Program-made: the position numbers and the translations under genes | The notes under the pieces: generated by a model | Told to the model about the DNA's origin: nothing | The model's database searches: none | Seen by the model: the letters and a program-made list of their open reading frames with translations, nothing else | From: Streptomyces sp. V4I2 | Lineage (GTDB): Bacteria > Actinomycetota > Actinomycetes > Streptomycetales > Streptomycetaceae | Direction of reading: 5' to 3' | Length of the DNA stretch: 64,000 nt | Assembly (NCBI RefSeq): GCF_030817655.1 | Contig: NZ_JAUSZM010000003.1 | Span: 2,046,001 to 2,110,000, forward strand | In this document: piece by piece, positions 54,693-64,000 of the stretch | How the letters are laid out: each line of letters begins with the position of its first letter | Position numbering within the stretch: the first letter of the stretch is position 1

Positions 54693-56048
54693 TCAGGGCC
54701 GCTTGCGACCGAGGTGCTTCCTGGTCCACTCCACCGCGTCCGCGTAGCGGGCCTCGGCGCCGTGCCGGGTGGGGGTGTAGTACTCGCGGTCCTGGATCGC
54801 GTCCGGGGCGTACTGCTGGGGGGCGATGCCTTCGGGCCGGTCGTGCGGATACACGTACCCCTGCGCGTGGCCGAGCTTGGCGGCGCCCTTGTAGTGCCCG
54901 TCGCGCAGATGCGGGGGCACGGGACCGGCCAGTCCCTTGCGTACGTCGTCCAGGGCGGCGCCGATCGCCGTCGTCGCGGCGTTGGACTTGGGGGCCAGGG
55001 CGAGGGCGATGGTGGCGTGGCTGAGGGTGAGGGCGGCCTCGGGGAAGCCGATCATGGCGACGGCCTGGGCGGCGGCGACGGCGATCGGCAGGGCGTTCGG
55101 ATCGGCGAGGCCGATGTCCTCGCTGGCGGAGATCATCAGGCGGCGGGCGATGAAGCGGGGGTCCTCGCCGGCCTCGATCATCCGGGCCAGGTAGTGCAGG
55201 GCCGCGTCGACGTCGGAACCGCGGATGGACTTGATGAGGGCGCTGGCCACGTCGTAGTGCTGGTCGCCGTCCCGGTCGTACTTCACGGCGGCCCGGTCGA
55301 CGGTCTCCTCCAGGGTCTGGAGGCCGACCTCCGTCTCGCCCTTGTCGAGCGCGGCTCCGGCGGCGGCCTCCAGGGCGGTCAGGGCGCGGCGCGCGTCACC
55401 GCCGGCGATGCGCAACAGGTGGTTCTCGGTGTCCTCGGGGAGGGTGACGGCGTCCTTGAGTCCGCGCTCGTCACTCACCGCACGGCGGACGAGGCTGCGC
55501 AGGTCGTCGTCGGTGAGGGGTTCGAGGGTCAGGAGGAGGGAGCGGGACAGCAGCGGGGAGATGATCGAGAAGTACGGGTTCTCGGTGGTCGCCGCGATCA
55601 GGGTCACCCAGCGGTTCTCGACGGCCGGGAGCAGGGAGTCCTGCTGGGCCTTGCTGAAGCGGTGGATCTCGTCGAGGAAGAGGACGGTCTCCTTGCCGTA
55701 GCCGCCGGTGGCGCGGCGGGCTCCGTCGATGACCGCGCGGACCTCCTTGACGCCGGCGGTGATCGCGGACAGCTCCACGAAGCGCTTGTTGGTGGCCTTG
55801 GAGACGACGTACGCCAGGGTGGTCTTGCCGGTGCCGGGCGGGCCCCAGAGGATCACCGAGGAGGGTCCGGCGGGGCCGCCCGCGCCCTCGCCGACCAGTC
55901 TGCGCAGGGGCGAGCCCGGCTTCAGCAGGTGCTGCTGGCCCACGACCTCGTCGAGGATGCGCGGGCGCATCCGGACCGCCAGGGGGCTGCTGGACGGGTC
56001 CTTCTCCTGGCGGTCTTCCGCTGCGGCGGTGAACAGGTCGGGCTCCAC
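54693..56048 (-). CDS. rarA: replication-associated recombination protein A (AAA+ ATPase)
   Basis: This 451-residue protein of the MgsA/WRNIP1 family acts at stalled forks. The clamp-loader-like core has Walker [10 protein letters not shown], Walker [10 protein letters not shown], sensor 1 TENPYFSI and an arginine finger; a C-terminal tetramerisation domain follows ([40 protein letters not shown]). I prefer the GTG at 56048 with AGGG at eight bases over the TTG at 56054. In Mycobacterium it also lies near alaS. Confidence 0.95.
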   Translation of the reverse strand: MEPDLFTAAAEDRQEKDPSSSPLAVRMRPRILDEVVGQQHLLKPGSPLRRLVGEGAGGPAGPSSVILWGPPGTGKTTLAYVVSKATNKRFVELSAITAGVKEVRAVIDGARRATGGYGKETVLFLDEIHRFSKAQQDSLLPAVENRWVTLIAATTENPYFSIISPLLSRSLLLTLEPLTDDDLRSLVRRAVSDERGLKDAVTLPEDTENHLLRIAGGDARRALTALEAAAGAALDKGETEVGLQTLEETVDRAAVKYDRDGDQHYDVASALIKSIRGSDVDAALHYLARMIEAGEDPRFIARRLMISASEDIGLADPNALPIAVAAAQAVAMIGFPEAALTLSHATIALALAPKSNAATTAIGAALDDVRKGLAGPVPPHLRDGHYKGAAKLGHAQGYVYPHDRPEGIAPQQYAPDAIQDREYYTPTRHGAEARYADAVEWTRKHLGRKRP

Positions 56049-56116
56049 GTCCAAAACCCTATGTCACCGCACTGACAATCCCGTCGGGGCAGTCGAACGG
56101 CCCGGTGCCCGGGCGG

Positions 56117-56773
56117 TCAGCTGGTCCAGAAGTCCCACCAGCGGGTCAGGATCAGCATGCCGATGATGCCGATGTGCAGCACCGGCATGACCCAGGTGAA
56201 CTCGCCGAAGAAGCTCTTCAGCCAGCGCGGGGCGGGCAGGTAGCCGTTGCGGATGTTGAACGAGGTCACGTACCAGAACATGATGATCGTCGCGACCCAG
56301 GCCAGGCAGCACCACAGGCACAGCGCGTTGATGCGGTACAGGGACTGGAACATCAGCCAGGCGCAGAAGCCGACGCCGAAGAGGGTGCCGGCGTTGAAGG
56401 TGAGCCAGTACCAGCGCGGGAAGCGGGCGCGGCCGAGCAGGCTCATGCCGACGGCGATGACGATGCCGTAGGCGACGAGGCCGAGCATCGGGTTGGGGAA
56501 GCCGAAGGCCGAGGCCTGGTCGCTCTCCATGACGCTGCCGCAGGAGACGACGGGGTTCAGACTGCAGCCGGGCGTGAAGGACTTGCCCTCGACCTTGGCC
56601 TCGAGCAGCTTGAACTTGTCGATCGTGATGACCCACGCCGCGAGCAGACCCGCAGCGCCGGTGATCACCAGCAGCAGGGCGAACGCACGGCTGCCGCCCA
56701 CCGACCGCGGAGCGGCCTCGGCGCGCTCCGGCTCGGGTTCGGTGGAGACGTTTTTGACTGTCGTCTTGCTCAT
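56117..56773 (-). CDS. vitamin K epoxide reductase (VKOR) family protein
   Basis: This 218-residue membrane protein has an acidic N-terminal tail and about five transmembrane helices. The active CxxC is in ALCLWCCLAW, and a second Cys pair is in PGCSLNPVVSCGSVM, the extracytoplasmic loop. Bacterial VKOR reoxidises DsbA-like proteins using quinone and so supports disulfide formation outside the cell. The ATG at 56773 is used. No linked DsbA partner is in the window. It is divergent from the ABC exporter. Confidence 0.92.
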   Translation of the reverse strand: MSKTTVKNVSTEPEPERAEAAPRSVGGSRAFALLLVITGAAGLLAAWVITIDKFKLLEAKVEGKSFTPGCSLNPVVSCGSVMESDQASAFGFPNPMLGLVAYGIVIAVGMSLLGRARFPRWYWLTFNAGTLFGVGFCAWLMFQSLYRINALCLWCCLAWVATIIMFWYVTSFNIRNGYLPAPRWLKSFFGEFTWVMPVLHIGIIGMLILTRWWDFWTS

Positions 56774-56917
56774 CACGCCGATTCCGTCACTGAGAGTTGG
56801 ACCTTCCGCGGACAGCGCTCATTGTGCCGTACCGAGACGCGTGTCCACCGTTCGGTGGACATAAGGAAGTACGTGCGGTCGTCCCGGAGCGTTCGGTTCC
56901 GGACGAGGCTCGGCGGC

Positions 56918-57784
56918 ATGACAACACACGCGAACGGACTCGCGGTGGACGTACGGGGGCTGCGCAAGCAGTACGGCGACGTGACCGCGGTCGACGGCAT
57001 CGATCTCGGTATCCGCAGGGGTGAGGTGTTCGGCCTGCTGGGGCCCAACGGGGCGGGCAAGAGCACGACGGTGGAGATCCTCCAGGGCAACCGTGACCGG
57101 GACGCGGGCGAGGTGTCCGTCCTCGGGTCGGATCCGGCGCACGGCACGCGCGCGTGGCGCTCACGTGTCGGAATCGTCTGGCAGGACGAATCCGCGCCCG
57201 CGGAGTTGACGGTCCGCGAGACCGTTCGGCACTTCGCCCGCTACTACCCGAGGCCACGGGACCCGGAGGAGGTCATCGGCCTGGTGGGTCTGGAGGCCAA
57301 GGCGGGCAGCCGGATCAAGGCGCTGTCCGGCGGGCAGCGCCGACGGCTCGACGTGGCCCTCGGGGTGATCGGCGGTCCCGAGCTGCTGCTTCTGGACGAG
57401 CCGACGACCGGCTTCGACCCGGCGGCCCGCCGCCAGTTCTGGGACCTGATCCGCAAGCTCTCCGCCGAGGGCACGACCATCGTGCTGACCACGCACTACC
57501 TGGAGGAGGCGGAAGCCCTCGCGGACCGGCTGGCGATCATCGCCCAGGGTCAGGTCGTCGCCGAGGGCGAACCGGCCGGTCTGCGGGAGCGGTACGGCAC
57601 GGGCGCCACCGTCGAGTGGACCGACCCGGACGGCACCCCGCGCGCGGAACGCACGGACACACCGACCAGGACGGTCGGCACGCTCATGGCCCGCTTCGAC
57701 GGCGAGATCCCGGGGCTGCGGGTGCGCCGCCCCACCCTGGAGGACGTCTACCTCCGCCTGACCGGACAGGAGGACGCGCGATGA
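56918..57784 (+). CDS. ABC exporter ATP-binding protein (DrrA/NodI type)
   Basis: This 288-residue ATPase has Walker A GPNGAGKST, signature LSGGQRRRLDVA, Walker B LLLLDEPTTGFD and H-loop TTHYLEEAE. The C-terminal 70 residues form the DrrA-like extension ending RRPTLEDVYLRLTG. The ATG at 56918 is chosen. Its stop overlaps the permease ATG (ATGA). It is the first gene of a four-gene operon with permease, histidine kinase and response regulator. Confidence 0.93.
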   Translation: MTTHANGLAVDVRGLRKQYGDVTAVDGIDLGIRRGEVFGLLGPNGAGKSTTVEILQGNRDRDAGEVSVLGSDPAHGTRAWRSRVGIVWQDESAPAELTVRETVRHFARYYPRPRDPEEVIGLVGLEAKAGSRIKALSGGQRRRLDVALGVIGGPELLLLDEPTTGFDPAARRQFWDLIRKLSAEGTTIVLTTHYLEEAEALADRLAIIAQGQVVAEGEPAGLRERYGTGATVEWTDPDGTPRAERTDTPTRTVGTLMARFDGEIPGLRVRRPTLEDVYLRLTGQEDAR

Positions 57785-58626
57785 CCACGACCGCCGTACG
57801 ACCGCGGGCGGACGCCCTGGCCGAGAGGCTGCCCGGCGTCTGGGGCATCGGCCTCCAGCGGGGCGCCCTGGAACTGCGGCAGTTCTTCCGGCAGCGCGAC
57901 CAGGTGGTGTTCACCTTCGCCTTCCCGGTGGTGTTCCTGTTCCTGTTCGCGTCGATCTTCCGCGACGACGTGCGGAACGCCGGCATCACCGCCTCCCAGC
58001 TGTACGTCCCGGCGATGATGGCCGCCGGCATCATGTCGACGAGTTTCCAGTCCCTCGGCATCTCGATCGCGATCGAACGGGACGAGAAGGTGCTGCGCCG
58101 GCTGCGCGGGACGCCGATGCCGCCGGCGTCGTACTTCCTCGGCAAGGTCTGGCTGGTTCTGGTCACGGGTCTGCTGGAGACGGCGATCCTGCTGCTCGTC
58201 GGCACCGCCTTCTACGACATCGACCTGCCCACGGACGCGGGCCGGTGGTTCGACTTCGCCTGGATCTTCGTGCTCGGGCTGACGGCGTGCGCACTGCTCG
58301 GCATCGCGATCAGCTCGGTCCCGAAGACCGGCAAGAGCGCGACCTCCGTGGTCGTACTCCCGTTCCTGGTGTTGCAGTTCATCTCCGGGGTGTACATCGC
58401 GATCGACACCATCCCGGACTGGATGCTGAACATCGGGGCGCTGTTCCCGCTGAAGTGGATGTGCCAGGGCCTGCGCGGGGTGTTCCTGCCGGAGTCGGCG
58501 CAGGTTCTGGAGCAGGCCGGAGGCTGGGAGTTCGGGCGCATCGCCCTGGTGCTGGGGGCGTGGTGCGTCGGAGGATTGCTGCTGTGTCTGCTGACCTTCC
58601 GGTGGAAGAACCGGCGCGACGGGTGA
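57781..58626 (+). CDS. ABC-2 type exporter permease
   Basis: This 281-residue permease has about six transmembrane helices and the ABC-2 layout with a long first loop containing RQFFRQRDQVVFTFAFPVVF and the conserved ERDEKVLRRLRGTPM element. It pairs with the preceding ATPase, probably as a dimer, and may export a drug or lipid-like metabolite. Its TGA overlaps the kinase GTG. Confidence 0.9.
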   Translation: MTTTAVRPRADALAERLPGVWGIGLQRGALELRQFFRQRDQVVFTFAFPVVFLFLFASIFRDDVRNAGITASQLYVPAMMAAGIMSTSFQSLGISIAIERDEKVLRRLRGTPMPPASYFLGKVWLVLVTGLLETAILLLVGTAFYDIDLPTDAGRWFDFAWIFVLGLTACALLGIAISSVPKTGKSATSVVVLPFLVLQFISGVYIAIDTIPDWMLNIGALFPLKWMCQGLRGVFLPESAQVLEQAGGWEFGRIALVLGAWCVGGLLLCLLTFRWKNRRDG

Positions 58627-59831
58627 CCCTTCCCGACGAGGTCGTCGGCGCCTACACCTGGGCGCGGTCGTTCCGGATCTGGGACATCTACTTCGCGCTC
58701 ATCTGGCTGGCCACCCTGGTGTTCGTGCTCGGCGCGGGGACCCCGGGGTGGCCGGTCCGCATCACCGCGGCCGCGCTGCTGGTCCCCCTGATCCCCCTGT
58801 TCGTGTGGGTGGGCCGGCCCATCCTGCGGGGCGATCCGCCCGAGGAGCGGCAGGCCCTCGGCTACCTCGTGGCGGCGATGGCGCTGTTCCTGCCGTCGGC
58901 GATCCTGGTGGGCGAGACCCGGCTGATGACCTTCGCACTGGTGCCCCAGTGCTTCATGTCGTTGCGGATGCGGCAGGCGCTGGTGGCGGTGGCCGTCATC
59001 AACCTCGCGCCCGTCGCCGGCTGGGCCCTGCTGTGGTGGCCGAGTGACCAGGACGTCTTCTTCAACGGGCTGTTCGCCGTGGTCACCCTCGTCTTCTCGC
59101 TGGCCGTCGGCACCTGGGTCATCCGGATCATCGAGCAGAGCCAGGAGCGGGCCGAACTGATCGCGAAGCTGGACTCGAGCCGTCACGAGATCTCCCGGCT
59201 GTCGGCCGCGCACGGCGCCCTGGCCGAGCGGGAGCGGATGGCGCGGGAGATACACGACACGCTCGCGCAGGGCTTCACCAGTCTGCTGATGCTGGTCCAG
59301 GCCGTCGAGGCGGAGCTCGACCACGACGTGCCCCAGGCCCGCCGGCATCTGGCGCTGATGGACGAGACGGCCCGGCTGAACCTCGCCGAGGCCCGTGCCC
59401 TGGTCGCCGGGGGCGCGCCCGCCGACCTGGCCGGCGCCTCCCTGCCGGACGCGCTGCGCAGACTGGCCGCCCGCCACGAGGCGACTCTGGAGGTCAGCGG
59501 CCCCGTACGTGCCCTCCCCGCCGGCCCCGAAGTGGTCGCCCTGCGCGCCTGCCAGGAAGCCCTGGCCAACGCCCGCAAGCACGCGGGGGGTTCGGCGGCG
59601 GTCGCCGTGACGGTGACGTACGCCGACGACTCGCTCACCGTCTCCGTACGGGACGACGGCTGCGGCTTCGAACCGACCGCCGTCGACACCGCCGCCGGCG
59701 GCTACGGCCTGACGGGACTGCGGGCCCGGGCCACCGAGGTCGGCGGAACGGCCCAGGTGCGCAGCGCCCCCGGCGACGGCACGACGGTGACCGTCCGCCT
59801 GCCCCTACCGTCCCCGAGGAGTTCACCGTGA
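58623..59831 (+). CDS. two-component sensor histidine kinase (NarL/DesK class)
   Basis: This 402-residue kinase has five to six N-terminal transmembrane helices (about 20-165) without a large extracytoplasmic loop, a coiled linker, a HisKA_3 dimerisation helix with phosphoacceptor His211 in REIHDTLAQGF, and an HATPase domain with N-box Asn316 (EALANARKH) and G-box DDGCGF (344-349). Such kinases sense membrane state or intramembrane signals. GTG at 58623 overlaps the permease stop, and the 3' end overlaps the regulator start. It probably controls its linked ABC exporter. Confidence 0.92.
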   Translation: MTLPDEVVGAYTWARSFRIWDIYFALIWLATLVFVLGAGTPGWPVRITAAALLVPLIPLFVWVGRPILRGDPPEERQALGYLVAAMALFLPSAILVGETRLMTFALVPQCFMSLRMRQALVAVAVINLAPVAGWALLWWPSDQDVFFNGLFAVVTLVFSLAVGTWVIRIIEQSQERAELIAKLDSSRHEISRLSAAHGALAERERMAREIHDTLAQGFTSLLMLVQAVEAELDHDVPQARRHLALMDETARLNLAEARALVAGGAPADLAGASLPDALRRLAARHEATLEVSGPVRALPAGPEVVALRACQEALANARKHAGGSAAVAVTVTYADDSLTVSVRDDGCGFEPTAVDTAAGGYGLTGLRARATEVGGTAQVRSAPGDGTTVTVRLPLPSPRSSP

Positions 59832-60451
59832 TCCGGATCATCCTGGCCGACGACCATCCCGTCGTACGGGAGGGACTGCGGGCGATGCTCAGCGCGGAAC
59901 CGGACCTGGAGGTCATCGCCGACGCGTCCAGCGGGCCGCAGGCGGAGGCGCTGGCCGCCGAGTTGCGGCCCGACATCGTGCTGATGGACCTGCGGATGCC
60001 CGGCGGCGGGGGCGTCGACTCGATCGTGCGGATGAGCGAGGCCGGACTGCGGTGCCGGGTGATCGTCCTGACGACCTACGAGACGGACCGGGACATCCTG
60101 CGGGCGGTGGAGGCCGGGGCGGCGGGCTACCTGCTGAAGGATCTGCCACGGGGAGAACTCGCGGAGTCGGTACGGGCCGCCGCTCGCGGCGAGACAGTCC
60201 TGGCGCCGTCAGTGGCGGCACGGCTGGTGGACCAGCTGCGGACCAAGCCGGATCGACCGCGGTTGTCGGAACGGGAGACGGCGGTGCTGCGGCTGGTGGC
60301 GGAGGGCTGCACGAACGCCGAGATCGGTCGCCGGCTGTTCATCGGTGAGTCGACGGTCAAGACCCACCTGCTGCGGGCTTTCGGGAAGCTCGGGGTGGAC
60401 GACAGGACAGCTGCGGTGACGAGTGCGATGCGGTACGGCTTGCTGGACTGA
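59828..60451 (+). CDS. response regulator, NarL/LuxR class
   Basis: This 207-residue regulator has a receiver domain with acidic pocket DD (8-9), phosphoacceptor Asp54, Thr82 and Lys104, and a C-terminal LuxR-type helix-turn-helix (about 145-205; TNAEIGRRLFIGESTVKTHLLRAFGKLGV). GTG at 59828 overlaps the kinase TGA (GTGA). It is the cognate partner of the preceding kinase. Confidence 0.94.
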   Translation: MIRIILADDHPVVREGLRAMLSAEPDLEVIADASSGPQAEALAAELRPDIVLMDLRMPGGGGVDSIVRMSEAGLRCRVIVLTTYETDRDILRAVEAGAAGYLLKDLPRGELAESVRAAARGETVLAPSVAARLVDQLRTKPDRPRLSERETAVLRLVAEGCTNAEIGRRLFIGESTVKTHLLRAFGKLGVDDRTAAVTSAMRYGLLD

Positions 60452-60455
60452 GGGC

Positions 60456-60606
60456 CCCTGGGGGCTCCGCCCCCAGACCCCCGGCCTATGTCCACCCACC
60501 ACCCGACTCGCTTGGATGAATGGTCAGCCACATCTCAGCCCGTCCTGCGTTTGAGGACGAGGCCCTCCGGGCCGAAGCGGGGGTCTGGGGGCGGCAGCCC
60601 CCAGGG
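60456..60606. repeat. Streptomyces intergenic inverted-repeat element, also bidirectional terminator
   Basis: Terminal arms of about 27 bp pair: the left arm runs 60456-60482 (CCCTGGGGGCTCCGCCCCC and then AGACCCCC) and the right arm 60579-60606. Between them is the segment CAGCCCGTCC, TGCGTTTGAGGACGAGG, which I recall from very many Streptomyces intergenic regions. It lies between the convergent response-regulator gene and hisS and probably ends both transcripts. Confidence 0.7.
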
Positions 60607-60656
60607 ACGGGACGGGAAGGGGCGGCGGGGGCAAAGAAACACCCCGCTCACCCCCC

Positions 60657-61919
60657 TCAGCCCAGCCTCGACTCCAGTTCCGCCACGATCTCGTTGACCC
60701 CGACCGCCGTCTGCTCCCCGGACTCCATGTCCTTGAGCTGGACGACACCCTCGGCGAGGTCACGCTCACCGGCGACGATCGTGTAACGGGCGCCACTGCG
60801 GTTGGCGTTCTTCATCGCGCCCTTCAGCCCCTTGGCGCCGTAGGAGAAGTCGGCCGCGATTCCCACCTTGCGCAGCTCGGTGACCTTGGCGAACAGCACC
60901 CGTCGGGCATCCTCGCCGAGCGGAACCGCGAACACGCTGGTGGCGGAAGGGAGTTCGAGCTCGACGCCCTCCGCCTCCAGCGCCAGCACCGTACGGTCGA
61001 CGCCCAGCGCCCAGCCGACGGACGGCAGCGCGGGACCGCCGATCATCTCGGACAGACCGTCGTAGCGGCCGCCGCCGCCCACGGCGGACTGGGAACCCAG
61101 ACCGTCGTGGACGAACTCGAAGGTGGTGCGGGTGTAGTAGTCCAGGCCGCGCACCAGCTTCGGGTCGTCCTCGAAGGAGACGCCCGCCGCGGTGATCAGC
61201 TCGCGCACCTCCTCGTGGTACGCCTTGCAGGCGTCGCAGAGGTAGTCGCGCAGCAGCGGGGCGTCGGTCAGCTGCTTCTGGACGTCGGGACGCTTGTCGT
61301 CGAGGACGCGCAGCGGGTTGATGTCCGCGCGGCGCAGGGTGTCCTCGTCGAGGTCGAGACCGCGCAGGAAGTCCTGCAGGGCGGCCCGGTACACCGGACG
61401 GCACTCCTTGTCGCCCAGGCTGTTCAGCAGGATCCGGAAGTTCCTGAGCCCCAGCGAGCGGTACGCCTGGTCCGCCAGGATGATCAGCTCGGCGTCCAGC
61501 GCCGGGTCCTCCGCACCGATCGCCTCGGCACCGACCTGGGAGAAGTGGCGGTAACGGCCCTTCTGGGGGCGCTCGTAGCGGTAGTACGAGCCGGAGTACC
61601 AGAGCTTGACGGGGAGGTTGCCCGTCTTGTGGAGGTTGGCCTCAAGGGCGGCCCGCAGGACGGACGCCGTGCCCTCGGGGCGCAGGGCGAGCTGGTCGCC
61701 GCCCTTGGTCTCGAAGGCGTACATCTCCTTCGTCACGATGTCGGTCGACTCACCGACACCGCGCGCGAACAGTTCGACGTTCTCGAAGCCGGGCGTCTCG
61801 ATGTAGCCGTAGCCGGAGGTGCGCAGGGGCGCGGCGATCGCCTCGCGGACGGCCAGGAACCTGGCGCTGTCCGGCGGGATCAGGTCGTACGTGCCCTTGG
61901 GGGCCTTGAAGGTGCTCAC
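60657..61919 (-). CDS. hisS: histidyl-tRNA synthetase
   Basis: This 420-residue class II synthetase has the motif 2 region [12 protein letters not shown], the His-binding motifs [12 protein letters not shown] and GGGGRYDGL, and a C-terminal anticodon-binding domain. GTG at 61919 (protein start [12 protein letters not shown]) is the conserved start, with a weak GAGAG upstream. It lies 13 bp downstream of the MBL hydrolase gene, and the pair is one leftward unit. Confidence 0.98.
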   Translation of the reverse strand: MSTFKAPKGTYDLIPPDSARFLAVREAIAAPLRTSGYGYIETPGFENVELFARGVGESTDIVTKEMYAFETKGGDQLALRPEGTASVLRAALEANLHKTGNLPVKLWYSGSYYRYERPQKGRYRHFSQVGAEAIGAEDPALDAELIILADQAYRSLGLRNFRILLNSLGDKECRPVYRAALQDFLRGLDLDEDTLRRADINPLRVLDDKRPDVQKQLTDAPLLRDYLCDACKAYHEEVRELITAAGVSFEDDPKLVRGLDYYTRTTFEFVHDGLGSQSAVGGGGRYDGLSEMIGGPALPSVGWALGVDRTVLALEAEGVELELPSATSVFAVPLGEDARRVLFAKVTELRKVGIAADFSYGAKGLKGAMKNANRSGARYTIVAGERDLAEGVVQLKDMESGEQTAVGVNEIVAELESRLG

Positions 61920-61932
61920 GGAAGGTCTCTCG

Positions 61933-62655
61933 TCACATTCCTCGTCGGGGAGCGGGATTCGACGCCGCGCCGCGATCTTGGCGGCCTGCGGCCACTTGCC
62001 GCAGATACGGGTTGGTGGCGCGCTCCTGGCCGATGGTCGTCTGGGGGCCGTGGCCCGACAGCACCACGGTCGAGTCCTCGAGCGGCAGGCACACGCGGGC
62101 CAGCGAGTCGAGCATCTCGGCCATGTCACCGCCGGGCAGGTCGGTGCGTCCGATGGAGCCGGCGAAGAGCAGATCGCCCGAGAAGAAGACCGACGGGATG
62201 TCAGCCGTCTCGGGCATCCCGAAGGTCACCGACCCCTTGGTATGGCCGGGCGCGTGGGCGACGGACAGCTCCATGCCCGCCAGCTCCAGCTTCACGCCGT
62301 CGGTCAGTTCGCGGACGTCGTCCGGCTCCCCCACGGTCAGCTCGCCCATCAGCTGCGTCCCGATGGAGCGGCCGAGACCCATCGACGGGTCGGTCATCAT
62401 GTACCGGTCCTCGGGGTGGATCCACGCCGGTACGCCGTGTGCGCCGCACACCGGGACGACCGAGGCCACGTGATCGATGTGGCCGTGGGTGAGGACGACG
62501 GCGACGGGCTTGAGCCGATGCTTCTTCAGCGTCTCCTCGACTCCCTGGGCGGCCTGGTGGCCCGGGTCGATGATCACGCACTCCTCACCGGCGGCGGGGG
62601 CGACGAGATAACAGTTCGTCCCCCAGGCCCCGGCGGGGAACCCGGCAATGAGCAC
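61933..62655 (-). CDS. metallo-beta-lactamase fold hydrolase (glyoxalase II-like)
   Basis: This 240-residue zinc hydrolase has the signature THGHIDHVA, a second-site His in HAPGHTKGS and the Asp in [16 protein letters not shown]. It resembles hydroxyacylglutathione hydrolase relatives that in actinobacteria may act on mycothiol or other thioesters. The GTG at 62655 has AAGGA upstream. Being next to hisS and a cyclophilin gene matches the M. tuberculosis order. Confidence 0.9.
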   Translation of the reverse strand: MLIAGFPAGAWGTNCYLVAPAAGEECVIIDPGHQAAQGVEETLKKHRLKPVAVVLTHGHIDHVASVVPVCGAHGVPAWIHPEDRYMMTDPSMGLGRSIGTQLMGELTVGEPDDVRELTDGVKLELAGMELSVAHAPGHTKGSVTFGMPETADIPSVFFSGDLLFAGSIGRTDLPGGDMAEMLDSLARVCLPLEDSTVVLSGHGPQTTIGQERATNPYLRQVAAGRQDRGAASNPAPRRGM

Positions 62656-62835
62656 GATCGTCCTTCGTTTGTGTCGATACGGGTGGGCTGTTCGGCGACT
62701 GCGCCTGTGGTCAGAGCCTACCGGCGCTGCCGATTCCTCAGCGAACCCATATACGGTACGGGGCACACGCAGGCGGTCGGCTCACAAGACGCACGCGTCC
62801 CAGCAGGCGTACGAGACGCATGAGGAGAGAACTCG

Positions 62836-63654
62836 GTGGTCACCCAGGAACAGCGGAAGCGGCAGCTCGCGCGGGAGAAGTTCTTGCGGCAGCAGCAGCG
62901 ACGCACGGACGCTCGACGCAAGGCGCGCATGCGCAACTCGGTGATCGCGTCGGTGCTCGGCGTGGTCGTGATCGGCAGCGTCGCGCTGTACACGACCGGC
63001 GCCCTCAAGGACGACGACAAGACCAACGCGAGCTCCGAGACGACCCCGAGCGCGGCGCCGACCAGCAAGGCGCCGGACCCGTGCGAGAAGGCCGCCGCGG
63101 GCAAGGTCAAGACGGCGACCTGGAAGAAGGAGCCGGCGGTCACCATCGACAAGTCGGCGAAGTACACGATGAAGCTGGCGACGACGTGCGGTGAGATAGA
63201 CATCGCGATGAAGACGTCGGCGGCCCCGCACACCGTCAACTCGTTCAGCTTCCTCGCCGGCAAGGGCTACTTCGACCACACCAAGTGCCACCGGCTCACC
63301 ACCAGCGGCATCTACGTGCTGCAGTGCGGCGACCCGACCGGCTCCGGCAGCGGCGGCCCCGGCTACACGATCCCGGACGAGAACCTGAAGGACAAAAGCC
63401 TGAAGGACAACATCTACCCGGCGGGCACGGTCGCGATGGCAAACACCGGCCAGGCGCACACCGGCGGCAGCCAGTTCTTCCTGGTCTACCAGGACAGCCA
63501 GTTGCCGCCCAGCTACACACCGTTCGGCACGATTTCGGAGGCCGGCATGAAGGTGATGAAGAAGATCGCGGGCGCGGGCGAGAGCACCGGAGCGGGCGAC
63601 GGAGCACCCAATGCAACGGTCGTCATCAACAAGGCAACTGTCACCAAATCCTGA
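62836..63654 (+). CDS. peptidyl-prolyl cis-trans isomerase, cyclophilin type, membrane-anchored
   Basis: This 272-residue protein has a basic cytoplasmic N-terminus (about 1-33), one transmembrane helix (34-56), a Thr/Ser/Pro linker and an extracytoplasmic cyclophilin domain from about 107. Cyclophilin motifs are recognisable (HTVNSFSFLAGKGYFDHTKCHRLTT in pieces, GDPTGSGSGGPGY, MANTGQAHTGGSQFFL). Canonical FHR is CHR here, retaining the catalytic Arg. The GTG at 62836 follows GAGGAGAGA. It is divergent from the MBL gene. Confidence 0.92.
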   Translation: MVTQEQRKRQLAREKFLRQQQRRTDARRKARMRNSVIASVLGVVVIGSVALYTTGALKDDDKTNASSETTPSAAPTSKAPDPCEKAAAGKVKTATWKKEPAVTIDKSAKYTMKLATTCGEIDIAMKTSAAPHTVNSFSFLAGKGYFDHTKCHRLTTSGIYVLQCGDPTGSGSGGPGYTIPDENLKDKSLKDNIYPAGTVAMANTGQAHTGGSQFFLVYQDSQLPPSYTPFGTISEAGMKVMKKIAGAGESTGAGDGAPNATVVINKATVTKS

Positions 63655-63788
63655 CCGCCAACTGCGAAATTTCGGTCGCGCGGGATGCGGACAGGCAACC
63701 CGCCGGTCGCCTATGTTGGCCGTGACGAAACTGTGGACGATGCTCGGGGGCGCTGAGGCCCTCGCAGGCATCATGTGGAGGAGGCGCT

Positions 63789-64000
63789 GTGAGCAGCGAC
63801 CCGTGGGGCCGCGTCGACGAGACGGGGACCGTGTACGTGCGTACGGCCGACGGCGAGCAGGTCGTCGGTTCCTGGCAGGCCGGCTCTCCTGACGAGGCGC
63901 TGGCCTACTTCGAGCGCAAGTACGAGGGCCTGGTTGTCGAGATCGGCCTCCTCGAGAAGCGAGTGAAGACCACCGACCTGTCGGCGAAGGACGCGCAGGC
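63789..64000 (+). CDS. DUF349 domain protein, 5' part only
   Basis: The window ends after about 70 codons. The visible part, SSDPWGRVDETGTVYVRTADGEQ and AYFERKYEGLVVEIGLLEKRVK, has an N-terminal beta-like segment and the beginning of a long coiled coil, which matches Streptomyces proteins with repeated DUF349 units found next to cyclophilin genes and relA. GTG at 63789 has GGAGGAGG upstream. A possible -10 TATGTT lies at 63712-63717. The gene continues past the window. Confidence 0.75.
   Translation, partial: MSSDPWGRVDETGTVYVRTADGEQVVGSWQAGSPDEALAYFERKYEGLVVEIGLLEKRVKTTDLSAKDAQ

Overview
The window is a high-GC actinobacterial chromosome segment that I assign to Streptomyces with high confidence. 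Evidence includes the strong third-position GC bias, frequent GTG starts, a BldD protein with intact c-di-GMP motifs, a 107-residue sIHF nucleoid protein, a cysteine-free S4, an actinobacterial-type PriA without helicase motifs, and two families of intergenic repeats of a kind I recall from many Streptomyces genomes. It is core chromosome, not arm. No rRNA, tRNA, CRISPR array, insertion sequence or prophage was seen.

Layout. About 0-15 kb is a more variable flank: an MFS exporter, a HAD-phosphatase/EEP-phosphodiesterase fusion, a small low-GC secreted protein, a four-gene ABC importer facing a GntR/UTRA regulator across a repeat-rich operator region, an SRPBCC protein, an APC amino-acid permease with an Lrp regulator, the GuaB1-type IMPDH/GMPR protein, an orphan barstar beside a 12-bp minisatellite, and a SorC-type regulator upstream of rpe. 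At 15-19 kb an MMPL transporter and argG point right and separate rpe from rsmB-fmt.

From 19 to 39 kb runs the conserved actinobacterial block, transcribed leftward: pyrR-pyrB-pyrC-(membrane PH-like protein)-carA-carB-pyrD-pyrF, then mihF, gmk, rpoZ, coaBC, metK, priA, fmt and rsmB. It covers de novo UMP synthesis, GMP kinase, the RNA polymerase omega subunit, CoA and SAM synthesis, replication restart and initiator formylation. bldD is divergent from pyrR.

From 40 to 54 kb, also leftward, lie nusB, efp, an M24 peptidase-like gene and a P-loop protein, then aroB-aroK-aroC-aroE (shikimate pathway to chorismate), mltG, ruvX, alaS, two small membrane-associated proteins and rpsD. A decayed LuxR/ATPase fragment sits between rpsD and the small membrane genes. 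From 54 to 64 kb are rarA, a VKOR protein, a rightward ABC exporter with its histidine kinase and response regulator, hisS, an MBL hydrolase, a cyclophilin and the start of a DUF349-type gene.

Most pyr and aro junctions overlap by 4-8 bp, which implies translational coupling. The clearest regulatory readings are: a PyrR-binding hairpin just upstream of the pyrR Shine-Dalgarno, which suggests translational repression of the pyr operon; ARG boxes covering a leaderless argG promoter; a BldD-type palindrome on the bldD -10 region; a perfect GntR-type palindrome behind tandem 20-bp repeats; and an Lrp-type palindrome upstream of the amino-acid permease. No wholly new multi-gene system was recognised. 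The best novelty candidates are the HAD-EEP fusion with the neighbouring importer, the M24 pseudo-peptidase near efp, and the uncharacterised membrane protein inside the pyr operon.
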